Shown: positions 57,868-64,000 of the stretch, piece by piece | Layout of the letters: every line of letters starts with the position of its first letter | Numbering within the stretch: position 1 is the first letter of the stretch | Assembly: GCF_029873635.1 (NCBI RefSeq) | Contig: NC_080423.1 | Coordinates: forward strand, 87,961,191 to 88,025,190 | DNA length: 64,000 nucleotides | From: Malania oleifera | Lineage: Eukaryota; Streptophyta; Magnoliopsida; Santalales; Ximeniaceae | Direction of reading: 5' to 3' | Made by a program: the position numbers and the translations under genes | The notes under the pieces: model-generated | The model's database searches: none | Told to the model about the DNA's origin: nothing | The model's input: the letters and a program-made list of their open reading frames with translations, nothing else

Positions 57868-59940
57868 TGGTTAATTTAGGTGTAATCTCAAGAGGAGGGT
57901 GAATTGGGTATTTCAAAAGATTTTGGTACTTCAATCCTTAATTGAAAACCCAAACATACAAGCACAAACTTGGATATACACCGATTTCAGTATTATACAA
58001 CTTAATTGATTTAATCAGTAGATATCTCAATTAATTCAGTATTACCCAATTACTCTCACGTATTTTAGATATTCATATATACCAATATTTAAAGCATGCA
58101 CAAGAAGTATAATATGAATATAAGTGCGAAAATATAAAAAAGGGTAGAGAGAGAGCATAGACACCAAATTTTTAACGAGGTTCGGCCAAACCCGGCATAC
58201 ATCCTCGCCTTAGGCAAAACACCCAACGATTCCACTAATCAGCAACCTAAACCCTGATGGAGCTTCTCGTTACAAACCACTGCCTACAAAAGGCGTAGCT
58301 TCCTCCTACTCCGCTCCTTACAAGAGGCATAGTGTCCTCCTACTCTGCTGCTTACAAGAGGCACAACTTCCTCCTCCTCGATTCACAACTCGAACCGTTA
58401 ATACAATATATTGATAAAATTCCTGAACACTCAGATGCTTCTGAATAAGCTAATAAGTACAATAAAATTCCTAAAACACATTCATAGGATATAACTTGAA
58501 ACTCAATGAATGTATGTGATGATTTCAATAATAATCAAATATATGATATTTGTATATAAAAATACGTATGATGAGTTTTCTCAAAGATCTACACCCAATG
58601 CAAATATCCCCAAAAATTTATTTTTCAAAAAATATGTGTTGGAAATCTAGGGTTTTTTCAAATAACTTTTGGCACAAATAAAAGAATATTAAATTTTTAA
58701 ATAAAAATAATATCAAGAATGCTTCAAAGTTTTTAAAGTCCTAGAATGAACTTTTCCCACAAGATTTTTCAAACAAAAATATGAAACTTAAGGTTCTTGC
58801 TCTCTCAATAAAATATTAAATAAAAATATGAGAGAAGAAAAACTTTTACAAATAATATTAAATGCCCAAATATAAAACCTTGTATACCAAACCTCAATAT
58901 CAAATGTGTTAGTAAGATGTGTGCGTGAATGCCCTTTGTGACACTGAGAGAATGCCCAAAAGATGTTTGAACTTGATAATAGTAGGCAAAGTATGCAAAA
59001 GTTTGGCAATCTTTTCAAAACTCTCAAAAGGTAGGCAAAAACTCATGCTATAGGGTTTAGAGGTCATATTTAAAGGTGTTCCCAGCCTTAGGTTAAGTTC
59101 TCGTGGTTGGATCAATTTAATCAAGAAAATTTCACACGTATTCGTGCTGAACCGATGTTTAGCGTGAGCGACCTTTAGTGTTTTGGAAATAAATTTTACT
59201 ATAAAACTCCAAATTGGACGTTCTTGATTTCAACAGAAAGTTAAAATAAAATCTCACAACTTTTATGTTGAACAGAGTTTAAGATAATAAGTTATGTATT
59301 AAGAAAAATGTCCATCAATGTGATGTAAAGAACATGAAAGGAATTTTTCTACTACGTACACCTTTCAGTGTTTTGGCCATAACTTTTTCTATATAATTCA
59401 AAATTAGACATTTCTAGTATCACCAGAAATCTAAGAGAAAATCCCACAACTTCCATGTTGAACACTTGTTAGGATAAAAAGTTATGGATTGAGAAAAATG
59501 CTCATTTATATTGTCTGGTCGGCTAGTCGGTCAACTAACCGCTTTGTAAAAATTAGTTTTTTCCTTCTTTTAACTTCAAAACCATTTTAAAACATTTGTA
59601 TAAGTTAGGAAATTTATGAAAAAGGTTTTTCATGTTACTTGGAGGTCCTATGGTCAATCTAAAGTCATATTTGAGCTCCCAATTATATCTTATGAAATAT
59701 GCAAATACAAGTGAGATTAAACACACATTACAACTGAAAATCTGAGGTATCTTCATCCTTTTGCGCTTTTAATTTCATGGAATATGTCAAGTCATATGCG
59801 CTTCAAGTTTCTCATGGCTTCCATAGCATTCGTATCATCCGTGCATGCTAAATAATGATCCTGCTAAAAAAGTTCAATGCAAAGATGAGATAATTGTGTT
59901 TTGTCATTATCAAAACGGGATCAGACTCAAAAAGTCAACA
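57868..59940 (-). repeat. 3' LTR of copia element 4 (minus strand)
   Basis: TGGTTAATTTAGGTGTAATC to AAAAAGTCAACA, 2073 bp. It resembles the copia 1 LTR at both ends (GAGGAGGGTGAATTGGGTATT near the start). It interrupts the BARD1-like exon. Confidence 0.82.
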
Positions 59941-59986
59941 ATCTCTCCCTTTTTGATGATGACAAACACAAGAGCAAAATGCATAA
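59941..59986 (-). other. Polypurine tract and 46-bp internal stub of copia 4
   Basis: ATCTCTCCCTTTTTGATGATGACAAACAC matches the start of the internal region of copia 1 at 11686. The element is cut off at 59987 by sequence of another family. Confidence 0.75.
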
Positions 59987-60346
59987 TGTCGCGACGTCCC
60001 GGACCTTGCCCAAAGAACCACTCTCTAGCAAAAATAGGTACGGCTGTGAGCTAGGAAAAGTGGATGTGTGATTTTGAAAAAGTATTTTCGTGAAAAAGCA
60101 ATATGTGATGGAGTTGGCACTAACATTTTGAAGTGTGGTTAGAACACTTGATTACTACCTCGTTAGGGGTAGAATCGATCTGCGCTACCAGAGTCATGCT
60201 CGGGAGTACAGTTACACAAAGGGAAGGTATTAGCACCCCCTATGCACCCGTTCTTACGAACGGTACTCGATTAATCAAAAACTATCCCAAAACAAATCTA
60301 ATGAGCCTTTAAAAATTACTCCCTTTCAAAGTCAAAAGAATGAAAA

Positions 60347-60384
<38 letters not shown>

Positions 60385-60929
60385 CCTCATAACCGGGGCA
60401 ATCCAGCACTCCGAAGAGTCCATGCCCTTAATTGTAATCATTGGGATGGAAAATCAAAAAAATAAGGTACAAAATATGCTCCCAGGGTTTTTGAGATCCA
60501 TAGGTTTTTCTAAGTAGGTAAATACTACTCCATGAGGTTTTTTGAAATTTGTTCGGGATGAAAATGATTTTTTGTGCCTAAAACAACATTTTTGTGATTT
60601 TTCCAAGTGTGAAAACATTTTTGTGATTTTTTGTGATTTTCTCCAAACTTAAAAAATAACACAAATAAAATTGGAGAAAATCAAAGTTCAACAATATTTT
60701 TGGGATTTTCTGAGAATTTTGTAATTTTTCGTAAATTTTCTGGATATATAAATAATAATATACAAGTGAAATGGAGAAAATCGACATGAACCGGTTCTAG
60801 GAATGATGAATTGATCAAACGTTGACTGATCTGAGGGAAAACCAGTTTAAGGTTTTGGTCGAGACCATGAATCAACATGCGCTGCCTTACGCGTGGGCTG
60901 TGTGTGTTCAGGTGTATGCTAACGTGCAT
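59987..60929. repeat. Ogre/Tat-like gypsy LTR sequence (probable)
   Basis: Starts TGTCGCGACGTCCCGGACCT and contains TCTGCGCTACCAGAGTCATG, CTCGGGAGTACAGTTACAC and CGAACGGTAC. This is a set I associate with LTR or leader sequence of Ogre/Tat gypsy elements in plants. It has (TA)n at 60349-60382 and no coding sequence. The right boundary is unclear. Confidence 0.45.
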
Positions 60930-61801
<872 letters not shown>

Positions 61802-62325
61802 TGTTGAAATATGGCTTATTCTAGAAGCCTACCATTGCCATTGAAGTCTTCAATGGTGGGCTAATTTTTCAAAGGTAGGTGATTAGTGGTTGTAATAGTG
61901 GTTTTTCCTAACCTATATAAACCCATCACCTCCATTTGTATTCTCATCCCCAAAATTGCCTACTTCTCTCTTAGGCACATTCTCTCTTCTCTCTCTCATT
62001 TTGTAATATTTCTACAATAGAGAAATATTGATTGATAGTGTCCGAGGATGTAGGCACAATTAGCCGAACCTCGTTAATTCTGGTGTTCTTCCATTTATCT
62101 ATTCAGTAGTTAACTTTTGTCGGGTATAGTTGCAGTAATATATTGTGTTAATTACATGTCTAAGGAAAATTCTGTCTAGGAAAGAGGGATTTAAGCGGTC
62201 CGTTGTGACCCCCCACTTCCCTGGGAATTTACCTGGTGTAATTTTGCACAATTATTCACTCTCTATTTACCTGTACAATTGTAACTGTGGTAAAGTTAGG
62301 TGGAACAATCTTAAGTTTCACAACA
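61802..62325 (+). repeat. 5' LTR of Tork-like copia element 5
   Basis: TGTTGAAATATGG to TTTCACAACA, about 524 bp with inverted ends TGTTG/CAACA, next to the primer site. The TATA box is TATATAAACCC (about 61912-61922). The partner LTR lies beyond the window, so the left boundary rests on the ends and on the break in the thymidylate synthase fragment. Confidence 0.75.
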
Positions 62326-62326
62326 A

Positions 62327-62340
62327 TTGGTATCAGAGCC
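62327..62340 (+). other. Primer binding site of copia 5 (tRNA-Met)
   Basis: TTGGTATCAGAGCC, one base after the LTR. Confidence 0.92.
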
Positions 62341-62450
62341 AAGGTTATTCTTAGTATGCTCTGTGGTTGCAGCTTAGTCTAATCTTCCACATCAGAAAAG
62401 TTTTCCTTGGGCTATTGGCATTCCGCATCGGCAACTATTGAATAGCATTT

Positions 62451-64000
62451 ATGGCAGAGATGGCAGATAGTGCAAAAGCATCCACATCAAACTCGTCTAT
62501 TTTGGCAAGAACTACTGTGACAAATGCCAGATTTGCAGTGGAGATTTTTTACGGCACCGGTCATTTTGGTATGTGGCAAAGTGAGGTTCTAGACGCTCTC
62601 TTTCAGTAAGGTCTAGACATTGCCATTGAAGAAGAGAAACCAAAAGATATTGAGAAGAAAGAATGGGGGACCATCAATCGGTTAGCATGTGGTACAATTC
62701 GATCGTGTCTTTCAAGAGAGCAGAAGTATGCATTCTGTAAGGAAACTTCTGCAAACAAGTTGTGGAAGGCACTGAAGGAGAAGTTTTTGAAGAAAAGCTC
62801 TCAAAATAAACTCCATATGAAGAAGAGACTATTTCGCTTCAGTTATGTCTTGGGTACCACTATGAATGATCATATCACCAACTTTAATAGGTTGGTTACT
62901 GATCTAGTTAATCTGGATGAGACTTTTAAAGATGAAGACCTGGCTTTGATGTTGTTGGGATCCCTTCCTGAGGAGTTTGAGTTTCTTGAAACTACTCTGC
63001 TCCATGGAAAGGATAAAGTGTCTCTTGGCGAGGTTTGTGCTGCTTTGTACAGCTATGAATTGAGGAAGAAGGACAAGCTTGAAAGCACAAGTGGAGCCAA
63101 CGAGACTCTAGTAGTTCGAGGCCATTCACAAAGCCAGAATAGAAGAAAGAAGGAGAGATCCAAGTCAAGGTCTAGACCAAACAAAGATGAATATGCCTTT
63201 TGTCGGGAAAAGGGGCACTGGAAGAAAGATTGTCCGAAGCTAAAGAATAAAGGCAAACCTGATAAAGGAAAGGCCATCTCAAATGTGGCTGAGTACGAAG
63301 ATGGGAGCTCAGATCTTTCGCTTGCTGCTACGCCATCAACTAGTTCTTCGAGTATATGGCTACTAGATTCTGGGTGTAGCCATCATATGTGTCCCAATCG
63401 GGATTGGTTCTTTGATTTTAAAGAACTAGAAGGTGGAGTTGTCTACACAGCAAATGATGTCCCTCTTACCACACATGGGATTGGTTCAGTCCGCTTGAGG
63501 AATCAAGATGGATCAATCAAAATATTGACGGACGTTAGATATGTACCAAGTTTGATGAAGAATCTTATTTCTGTGGGAACCCTAGAATCAAAGGGATTCA
63601 AAGTAACAGCAGAAAACGGAGTCATGAAGATCATCTCTGGTGCACTCGTGGTAATCAAGGGAATTCGAAAGAACAATAACTTGTATCACTATCAAGGTCG
63701 TACAGTTATTGGGACGGCAGCAACAGTTTCTTCTGATGATAAAGCCATAGAAGCAACTAGGTTATGGCATATACGCTTGGGGCATGCAGGTGAAAAATCC
63801 TCGGGACTTCTTACAAATCAAGGATTATTAAAGGGAGCAAAGACCTGCAAGCTAGATTTCTGTGAACATTGCATCAAAGGGAAGCAAACAAGAGTGAAAT
63901 TTGGTACTGCAATCCATAATACCAAGGGTATTTTGGATTATGTTCACTCTGATGTGTGGGGACCTTCCAAGACAACTTCACTGGGAGGAAAACACTACTA
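62451..64000 (+). pseudogene. Tork-like copia gag-pol, 5' part (continues past right edge)
   Basis: The start ATG is at 62451 (MAEMADSAKASTSNS), 110 bases after the primer site. Gag: NARFAVEIFYGTGHFGMWQS, TAA at 62607-62609 where CAA (Gln) is expected, then an uninterrupted frame to the right edge. The gag core includes KLWKALKEKFLKKSSQNKLH and LLGSLPEEFEFLETTLL. The zinc knuckle reads YAFCREKGHWKKDC, its first Cys being Tyr (TAT, 63192-63194). Protease: IWLLDSGCSHHMCPNRDWFF with intact D-S-G (63366). The GAG-pre-integrase zinc site is LWHIRLGHAGEKSS and CEHCIKGKQTRVKF. Integrase opens with DYVHSDVWGPSKTT, including the first catalytic Asp. One stop only; the youngest-looking coding sequence here. 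Confidence 0.93.

Noticed and set aside
57601..57879. 92-codon continuous frame as a membrane protein
   Set aside because: The hydrophobic stretch is the T-rich intron between BARD1-like exons 2 and 3; only the exon parts have similarity.

Overview
The window is plant nuclear DNA, most likely from a flowering plant with a large, repeat-rich genome. It holds Ty3/gypsy chromovirus, Athila-type and Ty1/copia (Maximus/SIRE-like and Tork-like) retrotransposons. Their priming sites match plant initiator tRNA-Met or tRNA-Asp. There are also a CACTA transposase relic, a satellite array, and remnants of plant-type host genes. I see no intact host gene, no tRNA or rRNA gene, and no bacterial-type operon or CRISPR. 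The setting looks heterochromatic or pericentromeric, with nested insertions.

Layout. 1-7698: a gypsy chromovirus on the minus strand whose gag-pol stays in one frame but carries many stops; its 3' LTR runs off the left edge. 7906-9435: one satellite monomer, then a gypsy pol fragment on the plus strand. 9436-16028: a non-autonomous copia element (minus) carrying gag and an extra 'plant transposon protein' ORF. 16029-17265: a piece of gypsy LTR. 17290-20010: a satellite array of two alternating monomer types (181 and 168 bp). 20026-29269: a gypsy solo LTR split by an Athila-like element (22217-29190) that has LTRs and gag but no pol. About 30120-31028: CACTA transposase pseudogene. 31509-33396 and 33680-35958: solo LTRs of gypsy and copia type with target-site duplications. 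36478-46279: a full-length copia element (minus) with a perfect CCATT duplication.

47041-57866 is the most unusual part. It holds several broken copies of an XS-domain gene of the IDN2/FDM (FACTOR OF DNA METHYLATION) type, with one XS unit duplicated in frame. The 3' ends of two copies lie beside AGTGACGG hairpin repeats, and a second non-autonomous copia (48299-55443) interrupts the array. The first RING exons of a BARD1/ROW1-like gene follow and are cut off by another copia LTR at 57868-59940. Then come an Ogre/Tat-like LTR piece, a CATG-rich minisatellite, and a 200-bp fragment of a plant DHFR-thymidylate synthase gene. A Tork-type copia element (61802 to the right edge), almost open through gag, protease and the start of integrase, interrupts that fragment.

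Nothing here works together as a pathway. The recurrent themes are nested insertion, decay by stop-creating transitions, non-autonomous copia elements sharing one design, and gene fragments related to RNA-directed DNA methylation, DNA repair and nucleotide synthesis lying among transposons.
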